This document shows, piece after piece, positions 37,017 through 46,467 of a stretch of DNA of 64,000 nt. The stretch's first letter is position 1; the number at the start of each line of letters is the position of its first letter. The translations under genes and the position numbers were made by a program. The notes below the pieces were generated by a model. That model searched no databases and was not told the origin of the DNA. It saw only the letters and a list, made by a program, of their open reading frames with translations. Source of the stretch: Bacteroidales bacterium (GTDB taxonomy: Bacteria; Bacteroidota; Bacteroidia; Bacteroidales; VadinHA17); assembly GCA_003142255.1 (NCBI GenBank), contig PLLO01000018.1:124001-188000 (forward strand). Direction: 5' to 3'.

Positions 37017-38783
37017 CTATTTTTTTACAATTCCTGTTCCTTTTTTAATAGTAATATAACGGTCTGATTCAATATTATTGTATACCTCCTTCTGTCCATC
37101 TGACCAGGCAATCTCAAGAAGGTCTACCTTCTTCTCTTGTCCTAGTCCAAAAAGGATCCTTGGATCATTGTTAGCCAGATAGCTTGTTGCCCATTGATTC
37201 ACTCTGAACTGTTTTTTCCCTCCGGATGTGATTGTTACTTTTGCACCAATTGCAGAAGCGGGGCCATTCTTACCTTTAAGAGTTATTCCAAGCCATTGAT
37301 TTTTGTTACCTCCATCATTTCTTAAGAGTACGGGTGCTCCGCTTTTGTCAATATGAGAAATAATAATATCGAGATCTCCGTCATTATCAAAATCCCATAC
37401 AGCCAAAGCTCTGCCGGAACGCTTGGTTGAGAAGTAAGCTCCATGTTCTTTTCCTACATTCTTAAAATGACCTGTTCCATCATTCTCCAGTAATAGCGGA
37501 TATTGCGGTATAAGTTCTTCTGCAGTCCCATTTGCGGCCACTATATCGAGGTCCCCGTCGTTATCATAATCAAAAAGTTGTGCACCCCAGCTACCTTTAC
37601 CTCCCATGGCAGCGGCAATGCCGCTTTCCTCAGTAATGTCTTCAAAAAGACCATTGCCAAGATTGCGGTAAAGAGCCCCATAATCAAGGTCTGAAACAAG
37701 GATATCAATCAATCCATCGCCATCAATGTCACCAATTGATGCGTGCATGGAACCAGTCCCTTCGCCATGGCTGTTTGCTGCCACTCCACTTTGTACCGCG
37801 ACTTCTTTATAAATTCCATTGTCATTTCTGAAAAGGAAATTCAACTGGTGATCATTTGCCTGAAAGATATCAAGGTCGCCATCATCATCATAGTCGAAAA
37901 CCGTAAGCCCCATACATTTTGAATCAGGGTAGAACAGGTTATTTTTTTGAGTGACATCAATAAATTTTCCATCAGGTCGCTGCTCATATAAAATTGATGC
38001 CTGACCGTTATATTCAGAAGGGCTAGGCATCAAACCAGGCGTAGCCGGAGTAACATAAGCAGGATTGAAGGCCAGGAAATTGCCAACCATTACATCGAGT
38101 CTTCCATCGTGATTAAAGTCCCAGAATGAGGCGCCAATACTCCACTTTGTAAAATCATTTAGCTTCTCAGTTCCGCTCAGTCCCAACGATGTTGTTATGT
38201 CAGTGAAAGTTCCATTCCCGTTGTTATGGAAGAAAATATTCGGGCCATAATTAAGAACATATAGATCCTGATAACCATCGTTATCCAGATCAATTGCTCC
38301 AGCAGCCATGCTCCATGTGTGGTGGCAACCTACTCCGGCAGCATTAGAAACTTCTGTAAAGGTGCCATTCCCATTGTTTTTATAAAGATCATTATGTGAA
38401 TTTTCATATACTTTTCCTTCAGGATCCGATATACCCTCGAGATATGTTCCATTCATCATGTAAAGATCCATGAAACCATCATTATTGTAATCAAAAATTG
38501 TAATTCCCGATCCACTGCTCTCAATGATATTCTTGTATGAGCTGTCTCCAAAGTTTAGTTTAAAAGTAATTCCTGCCTTTTTTGTTATATCAGTGAAAGT
38601 CACATTGTTTTTCTGAGCTGACAGAATACCTTGGTCAGTTGCCGTAAAAAAGAAAAGTATAAAAACAATAATCATCTTAAGTATTTTACCCCCTTTCTTA
38701 TTTTCCTCCAGGGTGAAATGATTGAGCTCCTTCCCATTTGATGTAATATTGGGATGGGGGTTACTAAAAATATTAAATATCAT
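37017..38783 (-). CDS. FG-GAP/VCBS-repeat protein with ASPIC/UnbV domain (CRTAC1 type), 588 aa
   Basis: Exported protein. The frame opens at 38783, but the internal ATG at 38675 (MIIVFILFFFTATDQG) gives a better signal peptide. Residues about 75-490 are propeller-type repeats with the calcium-loop motif DxNxDGxxDxY (FDYNNDGFMDLY, IDLDNDGYQDLY, FDYDDDGDLDIF). Residues about 505-575 are the ASPIC/UnbV domain (AIGAKVTITSGGKKQFRVNQ, NDPRILFGLGQ). Related proteins are extracellular or periplasmic; their biochemical role is not established. It lies 66 bp before the ligase gene and 12 bp after the larger TPR-VCBS gene. Confidence 0.88.
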   Translation of the reverse strand: MIFNIFSNPHPNITSNGKELNHFTLEENKKGGKILKMIIVFILFFFTATDQGILSAQKNNVTFTDITKKAGITFKLNFGDSSYKNIIESSGSGITIFDYNNDGFMDLYMMNGTYLEGISDPEGKVYENSHNDLYKNNGNGTFTEVSNAAGVGCHHTWSMAAGAIDLDNDGYQDLYVLNYGPNIFFHNNGNGTFTDITTSLGLSGTEKLNDFTKWSIGASFWDFNHDGRLDVMVGNFLAFNPAYVTPATPGLMPSPSEYNGQASILYEQRPDGKFIDVTQKNNLFYPDSKCMGLTVFDYDDDGDLDIFQANDHQLNFLFRNDNGIYKEVAVQSGVAANSHGEGTGSMHASIGDIDGDGLIDILVSDLDYGALYRNLGNGLFEDITEESGIAAAMGGKGSWGAQLFDYDNDGDLDIVAANGTAEELIPQYPLLLENDGTGHFKNVGKEHGAYFSTKRSGRALAVWDFDNDGDLDIIISHIDKSGAPVLLRNDGGNKNQWLGITLKGKNGPASAIGAKVTITSGGKKQFRVNQWATSYLANNDPRILFGLGQEKKVDLLEIAWSDGQKEVYNNIESDRYITIKKGTGIVKK

Positions 38784-38795
38784 TAATCAAGTAAA

Positions 38796-41700
38796 TTAGT
38801 ATTTATTTTTAATAGCATTCCGGAAATCATCAGATGTTACAATTCTTGTATTGTACTCCTTAAGATACTTCTGATGGTCAGCATCCTGCGGATAGATATC
38901 TGTCGCAGATGGAGGATAGCTCTTCATGCCATGGAAAGGAAGAGGTAAAACAGTGCTTCCAAGCGCTGTATTTATATCTCCATCCTTTACCCATCCGACA
39001 CTATGGATAAGAAAATCTCGTTTCCATCCGGTTTTTAATACGGGAAGTACTTCTGAATCGAATGTAATCGATGTTTCATCACCAGCATTTGCAATAATGT
39101 ATTTGTTATCCGATTCAGTAATGAGCGGCAGTACATCACCATACCGGGTATAGTTACCTGATAAATCACGCCATTTTTTGTTTTTATCAACGTTTGAATA
39201 GTTGAACCATTGAGGTCCATAACGGCCTCCTTTTCTGTAGGTATATGAAAACCCCCTGTAATGTAAATCAGCAGAGACCGGATATAGTACAGTGGAAATG
39301 GCAGGGGAGTTTGAAATATTATCGGAAAAAAAGATATAATCCCAGTAAATTTCCATATTAGTCGTGATTTTGATCCTATGGTCATTAGATAGGTATTTTC
39401 CAGTAAGATCCGCAATCACGGTTTTATCTTTTCCCATTGGAAATCCTATGTTCTCAATAACTGTTTCCCATTCACCTTTCGCATTTATAACCTGTAAACA
39501 GGGACGTACTACCTTCAGATTGGCTGATTGTGAGATAGCAATATTAATGCTGGCATCCGTAGGAAATATCCATCCATTGAGAAAAAGTAACAGATTTTTG
39601 CTTTTCCCCACCTCTCCCGGATCTAGAATCAGATCATGCATTTCTGTTACCCCCTGGTATTTGCCGGGGTTGAAATCAGAAAGATATATGTCGTCTTTGG
39701 AGGCAATAAAAGAAAGTACATCATTTCCCTGAGAATCTTTTGCTGAAACCGGGATATGCTTCTCTTTAACCTGGACTTGTTTGTCCCCAGGGAAAGGAGG
39801 GGGAGAAAACTGTTCAGGAACGAAAACATCAACTGAATCTGGGTGATCAACAGCAACAAGTTCTACTTTATCGTAGTACATTGTTTCCCATAATTCTGAT
39901 GTAAGTTGAATAGAGTATAATCCATTCTTTGGTTTCAATAACTCACCCGCGATTTTCAGGTAGTCATCAGATGCATCGGGGAATGCATAGGCAGTACTGC
40001 CTCCCATGATACCCAGGGGCATACCCAGTGCACTTCTCCACATTACGTCTTTTACAAAAACAAAATCATTGCCATTCCAGGTGAAAAGAAACGGGCATGA
40101 GCCTTTCAGTGTTTGTGCCTCTATCAGCGCCTGATCGGTGCCAGGTGAGAATATATTCTGCGGTACTCCATTTGTCCATGTGATTCTTATCGTCTCGGCT
40201 TTTGAGCGATTTCCCAGTCCAAAATACACGTTCGGGTCAGTTACCACCATTGATTGATAAAGGTCGCCGGAACGAACTTCAACTTTTGCTCCGATCCCGA
40301 AATGATTATTCTTTGCGCTTCCTGCCCTGAGTCCTACCAGATTCATTTTAACATAGTGGTTATTATTGCCACCATCGTTGCGTAAGAGGGTAATTCCGCC
40401 ATTCAGACCGGCAATTACCACATCAAGGTCACCGTCGTTATTATAATCAAATAATGTTATCTGTTTCCCTGATTTTGGTTCATCGGGCAGCAATCGGGAT
40501 ACATCTTCAAAATTTCCTTTTCCATCGTTATGATAAAGGTATACTCCGCGATTGTCTTTTTCTTCAGATTCACCTGCAATAATAAGATCCTGATATCCAT
40601 CATTGTCGAAATCAAAAAACTTTACATCATAAACTTTTACATGCTGAAGGGCTGAAAACATTTCTTTTGAATTTTTTGCAGGTTCAAAAGTGCCATTCCC
40701 TTTATTACGGAATAGTTCATTACGGCCAACATTAACAGAAGTTACAAAGATGTCAAGAAATCCGTCATTATTGTAATCTCCCACGGCTACAGCATCGGAA
40801 CCACCGGTACTTTTCAGTCCGCTTTCCTCAGTAACATCTTTAAAAAATCCCTGCCGTTGATTTGAAAACAGGTTGTTTGTGGAATCTTCATTTACTGTAA
40901 AGAGGTCAATGTCTCCGTCATCATCAAAATCGCCAAAAGCTGCTTCCTGACTATTGGCATTCTTGCACGACAATCCCATTTTTTCTGCCTGTTCCTGGAA
41001 TGTGCCATCTCCATTATTCCTGAACATAAGATTTGAATTGGATCTGGTTTCGTATAAGTCAAGATCTCCGTCGTGGTCCATATCGAAAAAAAGAGCTTTA
41101 TTTCCCCCGGTCTTGCTTCCAACCCGTGCTTTGTAGGTGACGTTTTCAAAAATTCCTTTGCCGGCATTTCTGTACAAGATATCGCCACCTTCCTTCACAA
41201 TATAAAGATCGAGAAAACCGTCGTTGTCATAATCAGCAAATGCAGCCGAGGATTCCTTGCCTGAATGTTTAAGTCCGGCCTCTTCCGAAACATCTTTAAA
41301 TCTGCCCATCTCATTATTGAACAGCCAGTGTTTGTAGGTTGAAGAAGACTGATCATAGCTTCCAACGTATAGATCTATGTCTCCATCACTATCATAATCA
41401 GCTGCTTCGACATGTGTTGAGTATTTGAATTCACCAATTTTATCTTCAGTATTAACAGGGATAATATTCAGACCGGCAGAAGCAGTTGCATCGTTGAATT
41501 TAATCACATCAAGGATTGATTTATTCTCACCTGACTGGGATATCGGCTGCTGATTATATGATATGAGAGGAAAACCAACAAGAGATCCGCCAGGTCCCTT
41601 TAAATCCATTATACCTGCCTGATATGGAGAGGTGACCTTTAAATAATTATGAAAAATAGTAAATTGTATGATTGCATTATCCTTATCATCTTTGTGTAAT

Positions 41701-42359
41701 AAGGAGAGGGTTTTATTGTAATAATCAACAGCTTCTTTAGGAAACTCGGGAAATTGTTTATGAATTATCTCCAATTGGGCAATCGCATTATCAGTCTCTC
41801 CGTTACGGATATATATATCGGTAAGATTGAGCTGAGGAACAAGATTATCAGGCGCTTTCTCAACCAATTGAAGCAGGTATTTCTTTCTCTGCTGCTGAGA
41901 TTCCTCATCGGTTGCCACAGAATATAACTCAGTAAGATCATAGAGAATTTTAACATGGTCAGGAGCGAATGTAAGAGCGTCTTTAAGTTCAGAGATAGCC
42001 TTGTCGCGTTCATCATTCATCTGGTAAACAGTAGCCAGTATTAACCTTATATCTGGATCTTTCGGATCAATTTTAATCGCCTTGAAAAGCTGCTTTTCAG
42101 CTTCTGGATACTTACCCATTCTCAGATAGGTCAATCCCAGGTTAGCATATCCGAGTTTCTCTTTTGGTGCCATTTTGATAAACTTCACAAATGCTTTTTC
42201 GGCCTCATCCAGTTTGAATTCCTCCAGAAAAGCAAGGCCCAGTGTTTGAGTAGTCATTATATCCAGGGACTTCTTCTTGTTCTCCTCTGTCGTATCCTTG
42301 CAACGGAACAGAACAGCGGAGCAAAGGAGGATTAATAACAAAAATTTCAGGTTTCTCAT
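38796..42359 (-). CDS. Lipoprotein with TPR, VCBS repeats and ASPIC/UnbV domain, 1187 aa
   Basis: Signal with relaxed lipobox (LLILLCSAVLFRC, Cys near residue 20). Residues about 35-250 are TPR-like helices (LGYANLGLTYLRMGKYPEAEKQLFKAIKIDPKD). About 305-690 are VCBS/FG-GAP repeats with DxDxDGxxDLY loops, and about 695-765 an ASPIC/UnbV domain (NHFGIGAKVEVRSGD, VYFGLGNRSKAETIRITW). The last 400 residues are a region I do not recognise, opening with SCPFLFTWNGNDFVFVKDV. It is the largest protein of the cluster and the only one with TPRs, suggesting an assembly role at the outer membrane. A candidate promoter lies 65 bp upstream at 42431-42424. Confidence 0.88.
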   Translation of the reverse strand: MRNLKFLLLILLCSAVLFRCKDTTEENKKKSLDIMTTQTLGLAFLEEFKLDEAEKAFVKFIKMAPKEKLGYANLGLTYLRMGKYPEAEKQLFKAIKIDPKDPDIRLILATVYQMNDERDKAISELKDALTFAPDHVKILYDLTELYSVATDEESQQQRKKYLLQLVEKAPDNLVPQLNLTDIYIRNGETDNAIAQLEIIHKQFPEFPKEAVDYYNKTLSLLHKDDKDNAIIQFTIFHNYLKVTSPYQAGIMDLKGPGGSLVGFPLISYNQQPISQSGENKSILDVIKFNDATASAGLNIIPVNTEDKIGEFKYSTHVEAADYDSDGDIDLYVGSYDQSSSTYKHWLFNNEMGRFKDVSEEAGLKHSGKESSAAFADYDNDGFLDLYIVKEGGDILYRNAGKGIFENVTYKARVGSKTGGNKALFFDMDHDGDLDLYETRSNSNLMFRNNGDGTFQEQAEKMGLSCKNANSQEAAFGDFDDDGDIDLFTVNEDSTNNLFSNQRQGFFKDVTEESGLKSTGGSDAVAVGDYNNDGFLDIFVTSVNVGRNELFRNKGNGTFEPAKNSKEMFSALQHVKVYDVKFFDFDNDGYQDLIIAGESEEKDNRGVYLYHNDGKGNFEDVSRLLPDEPKSGKQITLFDYNNDGDLDVVIAGLNGGITLLRNDGGNNNHYVKMNLVGLRAGSAKNNHFGIGAKVEVRSGDLYQSMVVTDPNVYFGLGNRSKAETIRITWTNGVPQNIFSPGTDQALIEAQTLKGSCPFLFTWNGNDFVFVKDVMWRSALGMPLGIMGGSTAYAFPDASDDYLKIAGELLKPKNGLYSIQLTSELWETMYYDKVELVAVDHPDSVDVFVPEQFSPPPFPGDKQVQVKEKHIPVSAKDSQGNDVLSFIASKDDIYLSDFNPGKYQGVTEMHDLILDPGEVGKSKNLLLFLNGWIFPTDASINIAISQSANLKVVRPCLQVINAKGEWETVIENIGFPMGKDKTVIADLTGKYLSNDHRIKITTNMEIYWDYIFFSDNISNSPAISTVLYPVSADLHYRGFSYTYRKGGRYGPQWFNYSNVDKNKKWRDLSGNYTRYGDVLPLITESDNKYIIANAGDETSITFDSEVLPVLKTGWKRDFLIHSVGWVKDGDINTALGSTVLPLPFHGMKSYPPSATDIYPQDADHQKYLKEYNTRIVTSDDFRNAIKNKY

Positions 42360-42423
42360 CAGAAAATAATTGTTTCTAACTGTAAAATATAACCAGGTGC
42401 AATAGCCTCCTGATTCATGATAA

Positions 42424-42431
42424 CAAAATTA
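42424..42431 (-). promoter_or_regulatory. Candidate internal promoter of the TPR-VCBS gene
   Basis: On the minus strand TAATTTTG matches TAnnTTTG exactly, within the 138-bp gap that is the largest between genes of the cluster. No clear -33 TTG is present at the right distance. Confidence 0.35.
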
Positions 42432-42497
42432 AGAAATAAAAAGAATTTTTAGTCGGGAAATTGGTGAGTACTGAAAAGGATATCTGGAGTAAAAATA

Positions 42498-43643
42498 CTA
42501 ATCTCCTCCTATAGAGATTCCATTTTTAACTTCTATCAACATGGCATCACCAACGCGGTTCCCCTTGTCATCAAACTGAATTGATCCGGTCACACCATTA
42601 TAATGTATTTTCGCCATGGATTGCTGCATCTTATTGCGATCGAGTCCGGCTTTTCTGATTGCTCCCAGGATTACGTTCATTCCATCATATGCGTACGCAG
42701 CAATTTCGCCCGGAATATTCCCGTATTTCTTATAATATTCGTCCCTGAAAGCGATTCCCTGAGGTCTTAACCAATATCCGGATGATACCAGCACAATGCT
42801 GTCATATATTTTCATTTCCGGATCAGACCTCTTCTCTTCCCCTAGCACAGATAATGAGGCAAATACATTCAGGTTCATTTTTCTTTTTCGCAATTCATTA
42901 ATTATTTTCATTGAAGCAGCAGGTTTTCCGAACAAAACAATGCAGCTGACATCAGCTTTATCGATCTGATCAAGCATGATGTGGAAATTGCCGGCTGAAT
43001 CATCATAAAAGAACTGCACAGGATCTGCCTTACCGGCTGTTTTGGTTACTATTATAAAGCTTTTTAAGGCCAGTCTGGAATCATAACCGTTGTCCGACAG
43101 TGTGCCCACCTTACTTATTTTCCTTTTGTTGTATATTTCCTCAGTTAATGCTTTCGCCTGTTGGAGATCGTTAGGTACACAGCTAAAATACCAGGGCACA
43201 AAAGCCTGAGATAGCGTCAGATCACTGGCCCAGGTAGATAAAAAAACAATATGGGTCTTTGTGATAACCTGTTCAACCAGGTGCGCATTCCGGCCATCAT
43301 GAGAACCCATTATAGCCCAGACCCGGTCTTTAAAGATGAGGTCAACAGCTTGTTTTGAACCTGTTCCCCAGGGTCCTTCCATTGAACGTATCACCAGTTG
43401 AAATGGATGACCTTCATAACCTCCGGCCTCGTTAGCTTTCAGTATAGCCATTTCAGCGCCCTGCCTGGCTGCCAGGGATTTATTGTAAGGAATTAAAAGT
43501 CCGATTTTGATAGTATCCGGATCTTCATTATTCTGCCGGGCTTCTATTCCGGGGACTACTAAAACCCACGCTGCAAATATCAGGCTAAATTGAAATGCTA
43601 ATTTCAATAATTTCATGAATTGATTCCATTGATCCTTTAACAT
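42498..43643 (-). CDS. LivJ-type periplasmic binding protein (type 1 fold), copy 2
   Basis: A 381-residue exported binding protein; the signal segment is at about residues 13-36. The mature part begins IKIGLLIPYNKSLAARQGAEMAILKANEAGGYEG, the usual start of Peripla_BP_6 receptors for branched-chain amino acids and other small acids, and later has EIAAYAYDGMNVILGAIRKAGLDRNKM. Its start overlaps the DAHP synthase stop by 1 base (TGATG). No ABC permease or ATPase is encoded in the cluster. Paralogous to the protein at 44537-45847, so the two may bind different or related ligands, or act as sensors. Confidence 0.88.
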   Translation of the reverse strand: MLKDQWNQFMKLLKLAFQFSLIFAAWVLVVPGIEARQNNEDPDTIKIGLLIPYNKSLAARQGAEMAILKANEAGGYEGHPFQLVIRSMEGPWGTGSKQAVDLIFKDRVWAIMGSHDGRNAHLVEQVITKTHIVFLSTWASDLTLSQAFVPWYFSCVPNDLQQAKALTEEIYNKRKISKVGTLSDNGYDSRLALKSFIIVTKTAGKADPVQFFYDDSAGNFHIMLDQIDKADVSCIVLFGKPAASMKIINELRKRKMNLNVFASLSVLGEEKRSDPEMKIYDSIVLVSSGYWLRPQGIAFRDEYYKKYGNIPGEIAAYAYDGMNVILGAIRKAGLDRNKMQQSMAKIHYNGVTGSIQFDDKGNRVGDAMLIEVKNGISIGGD

Positions 43644-44518
43644 CAGGAAGGATCCGGTAGTGAAATTTCTCTGTTAACGGCTTCGGCTATTTTCTTCAGA
43701 TCGGTCATCAGGTTAATAAAATCATCATGGTCGAGCGACTGATGACCGTCACAAATTGCTTCCTCGGGTTTATAATGGACTTCTATGATAAGGCCATCAG
43801 CTCCTACGGCCACCGCTGCTTTTGCCATTGGCGGAACCATCCATCTCAGACCTGTTCCATGACTTGGATCCACGATTACAGGCAAATGGCTAAGTCGTTT
43901 TAGCATAGGGACTGCACTCAGATCGAGTGTATTCCTTGTAGAAGTCTCAAAAGTCCGGATTCCACGCTCGCACAGAATTACCTGATCATTTCCCTGGTTC
44001 AGAATATATTCGGCTGCCAGTAAAAACTCTTCAATAGTTGCCATCATACCCCGCTTAAGTAATATCGGCTTCCGGCTCATTCCTACTTCCTTTAAAAGAG
44101 GATAGTTTTGCATATTGCGTGAACCGATCTGGAGCATATTGGCATGAGCAGACACTAATTCAACCTGTCGTGTATCCATCACTTCAGTTACCACCGGTAG
44201 ACCAATCTCCTTTCTGATCTGACCAAGAAGTTTCAGTCCTTCTTCTCCCAAGCCCTGAAAATTGTATGGTGAGGAGCGAGGTTTGAAAGCGCCGCCCCTT
44301 AAGATCTTTGCACCACCATTCCTAACTGCCCTGGCAGTTTCAAATAGCTGTTCCCGGCTCTCCACTGCACACGGTCCTGCGATTATAACCACCTCAGTAC
44401 CGCCTATTTTAACTCCTTCAATATTCACGATTGTTCCCTCAGGCTTTGCCTTGCGACCAACCTTGAGAGAAGTGGAGAATCCAATATTTTCCGGACAATA
44501 TTGTGGATTTGTTTCCAT
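43643..44518 (-). CDS. aroF: 3-deoxy-7-phosphoheptulonate (DAHP) synthase, AroA-Q/KDO8P-like type
   Basis: A 291-residue TIM-barrel enzyme joining phosphoenolpyruvate and erythrose 4-phosphate, the first step of the shikimate pathway. Family signatures: [71 protein letters not shown] and [10 protein letters not shown]. It is the short, unregulated class without an ACT or chorismate-mutase domain. Position between two binding-protein genes in a non-aromatic context is odd: it may be a cluster-specific copy feeding an aromatic precursor. A housekeeping role cannot be excluded. Confidence 0.93.
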   Translation of the reverse strand: METNPQYCPENIGFSTSLKVGRKAKPEGTIVNIEGVKIGGTEVVIIAGPCAVESREQLFETARAVRNGGAKILRGGAFKPRSSPYNFQGLGEEGLKLLGQIRKEIGLPVVTEVMDTRQVELVSAHANMLQIGSRNMQNYPLLKEVGMSRKPILLKRGMMATIEEFLLAAEYILNQGNDQVILCERGIRTFETSTRNTLDLSAVPMLKRLSHLPVIVDPSHGTGLRWMVPPMAKAAVAVGADGLIIEVHYKPEEAICDGHQSLDHDDFINLMTDLKKIAEAVNREISLPDPS

Positions 44519-44536
44519 TTTGGTTTTTCATTCAGA

Positions 44537-45847
44537 TTAATATCCTGTATTACTGGTATGTTTTTCAATGTCTTTAGGTGGTGGAGCCATTGAAAACAGG
44601 AATTTGCCATTATGGACTTCAGCCATGTAGATATCTCCGATGTCATTCCAGCTTGCATCCAATACAATCTTACCAGTAATTCCCTGATAACCCTGAAAAG
44701 TTTTTAAATCAGTGAGCACATCGCGGATCAATACCCGATTAAGACCCGCTTTTCTGATTGCTGCTATAATTATATTCATACCATCATAGGCATGAGCAGC
44801 AAATGCCTCTGGCTTGATGCCGTATTTATTAAAATAATTGATTTGAAATGCCTTTAATTGAGGAATATCAGCATCGGGATTATATTGACATGTAGTAACA
44901 ATTCCGTCAGATGAATTTCCTGCAATTTTGAGAAACTCACTGGAAACCATTCTGCTTGAACCGTAGACAGGCAGTTTAATTCCCATCTGACGCATCTGTT
45001 GTAAAATAAGCGCTGATTCTTCGGCATTTCCCCAGATAAGAACAGCATCAGGTGAGGTTACAATTATTCTCTCAAGTTGTGTTTTAAAATCTGTTTCTCC
45101 ATCGTTGAAACGTTCTTCCATAACCATTGGATGACCTACACGTGTTGCAGTTTCTGAAAATATTTTGATACCCACTCTTCCATAGCGGCCGTTTGTTCTG
45201 ATCACTGCAACCCTGGAATGACCATCTTTCTTATAAATGCGGTCAACCAATGCATAGCTGCTCTGCCTGTCATCACTGATGATACGTACTACCCATGGTA
45301 TTGCTGTTTCTGTAAAAGTAGGATCAGTATCACCTGTATTTACCATTGGGATCTCCAGTTTAAGAGTCGCCCTGATAGCAACATGAGAAACTATATCATC
45401 GATGGATCCCATCCAGGCCCATACCTTTTCATCATCCATTTTCACTACTTCGTTGGCAGCAGCACCCCATAATCCGACATCGTTATGTATCATAAGCTTA
45501 AATGGAATACCATTATATCCTCCTTTTTTATTGGCCTCTTCTATTGCAAGGCTGGCTCCCTGCAACATTTGTGTTCCAAGTGACAAAATCTGCGAACCCT
45601 CCAATGGTCCCAGAAAGCCTATCCTGATCTCTTTAAGATCTTTTGGAGCAGGTATTTCACGTCCTGCGCCATAAAACAACTGGGGGTCAACAAAAAAGTA
45701 CTTATACGCTTTGACAAACCTGTCAAAAGGCAATATTTCATCAGGTGCTTTGCCATAATTTGCGTCTTTATTCTGTCCATTTGTTTTTAGGAAAGGACTC
45801 ATTAAGAAAAGGATAAAAGTTGCTAATAGCCAATGTTTTACTTTCAT
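44537..45847 (-). CDS. LivJ-type periplasmic binding protein (type 1 fold), copy 1
   Basis: The frame is open from 45955, but the ATG at 45847 (MKVKHWLLATFILFLMSPF) provides the signal peptide and leaves 10 bp after the Rid gene, giving 436 residues. The binding fold starts at IRIGFLGPLEGSQILSLGTQMLQGASLAIEEANKKGGYNG and ends with AAHAYDGMNIIIAAIRKAGLNR. It is similar in pattern to copy 2 on the other side of the DAHP synthase. No transporter partner is nearby. Ligand unknown; amino acids, short-chain amides and aromatic acids are typical for the family. Confidence 0.88.
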   Translation of the reverse strand: MKVKHWLLATFILFLMSPFLKTNGQNKDANYGKAPDEILPFDRFVKAYKYFFVDPQLFYGAGREIPAPKDLKEIRIGFLGPLEGSQILSLGTQMLQGASLAIEEANKKGGYNGIPFKLMIHNDVGLWGAAANEVVKMDDEKVWAWMGSIDDIVSHVAIRATLKLEIPMVNTGDTDPTFTETAIPWVVRIISDDRQSSYALVDRIYKKDGHSRVAVIRTNGRYGRVGIKIFSETATRVGHPMVMEERFNDGETDFKTQLERIIVTSPDAVLIWGNAEESALILQQMRQMGIKLPVYGSSRMVSSEFLKIAGNSSDGIVTTCQYNPDADIPQLKAFQINYFNKYGIKPEAFAAHAYDGMNIIIAAIRKAGLNRVLIRDVLTDLKTFQGYQGITGKIVLDASWNDIGDIYMAEVHNGKFLFSMAPPPKDIEKHTSNTGY

Positions 45848-45857
45848 GACCATTTTT

Positions 45858-46433
45858 TTAATTTGATTTACAGATTGCATGCACTTCAATTTCAACCAGC
45901 AGCGTTTCCCAGCATAACCGTGCCTGAATGCCTGTGCTTGCGGGCAGAGGATCAAGATTCAGCCAGCTATAGAAGGAGGTCCGGATTATGTTAAAATCAG
46001 CATAATCCCTTTCAATATCCCTCAGATAATTTGTTGTTCTTACTACATCGTGCCATGACATTTCTTCTGCAGCCAGGAGATTGGTAATATTGAGGTAAGT
46101 TCTCCAGAGCTGCGCTTTAAAATCACCAATGTGCTCGGCTTTGCCTTCTTCATTCACGCTGGCCGTTCCTGATATGAGTAAAACTTTATGACCACAAAAA
46201 TCAAGCCGCAATGCTCTTGAAAAAGAAGATGGTTTCTGATAATTATAGGCTTCGTTTATTACATGTGGAGCATGTACCACGTGTTTTCCAATTGGAGGCC
46301 GCTTATCATTCACTGAAGGATATACAGACCGGGTAATTTTATTTTTATCAGATAAAATACCAAGTTTCCTCATTTCAACACGTTCCCCATCGGTAAGTTT
46401 TGAAAGATCTATCAATAATTGTTTTTTATCCAT
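45858..46433 (-). CDS. Rid (YjgF/UK114)-family protein with N-terminal extension
   Basis: A 191-residue protein; the last 120 residues form a Rid domain (LLISGTASVNEEGKAEHIGDFKAQLWRTYLNI, WHDVVRTTNYLRDIERDY, PASTGIQARLCWETLLVEIEVHAI). The first 70 residues are extra compared with the usual 130-residue RidA. Rid proteins hydrolyse reactive enamine/imine intermediates; the C-terminal domain of chorismatases has the same fold. Next to a DAHP synthase, a role on a chorismate-derived or imine compound is possible but unproven. No signal peptide, so probably cytoplasmic. Confidence 0.82.
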   Translation of the reverse strand: MDKKQLLIDLSKLTDGERVEMRKLGILSDKNKITRSVYPSVNDKRPPIGKHVVHAPHVINEAYNYQKPSSFSRALRLDFCGHKVLLISGTASVNEEGKAEHIGDFKAQLWRTYLNITNLLAAEEMSWHDVVRTTNYLRDIERDYADFNIIRTSFYSWLNLDPLPASTGIQARLCWETLLVEIEVHAICKSN

Positions 46434-46467
46434 TATTTCAACTTTTCAACTCTTTCAACTTCTTCAA

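Noticed and set aside
39364-39732. 122-codon plus-strand ORF within the TPR-VCBS gene
   Set aside because: Antisense shadow of a gene with strong domain evidence.
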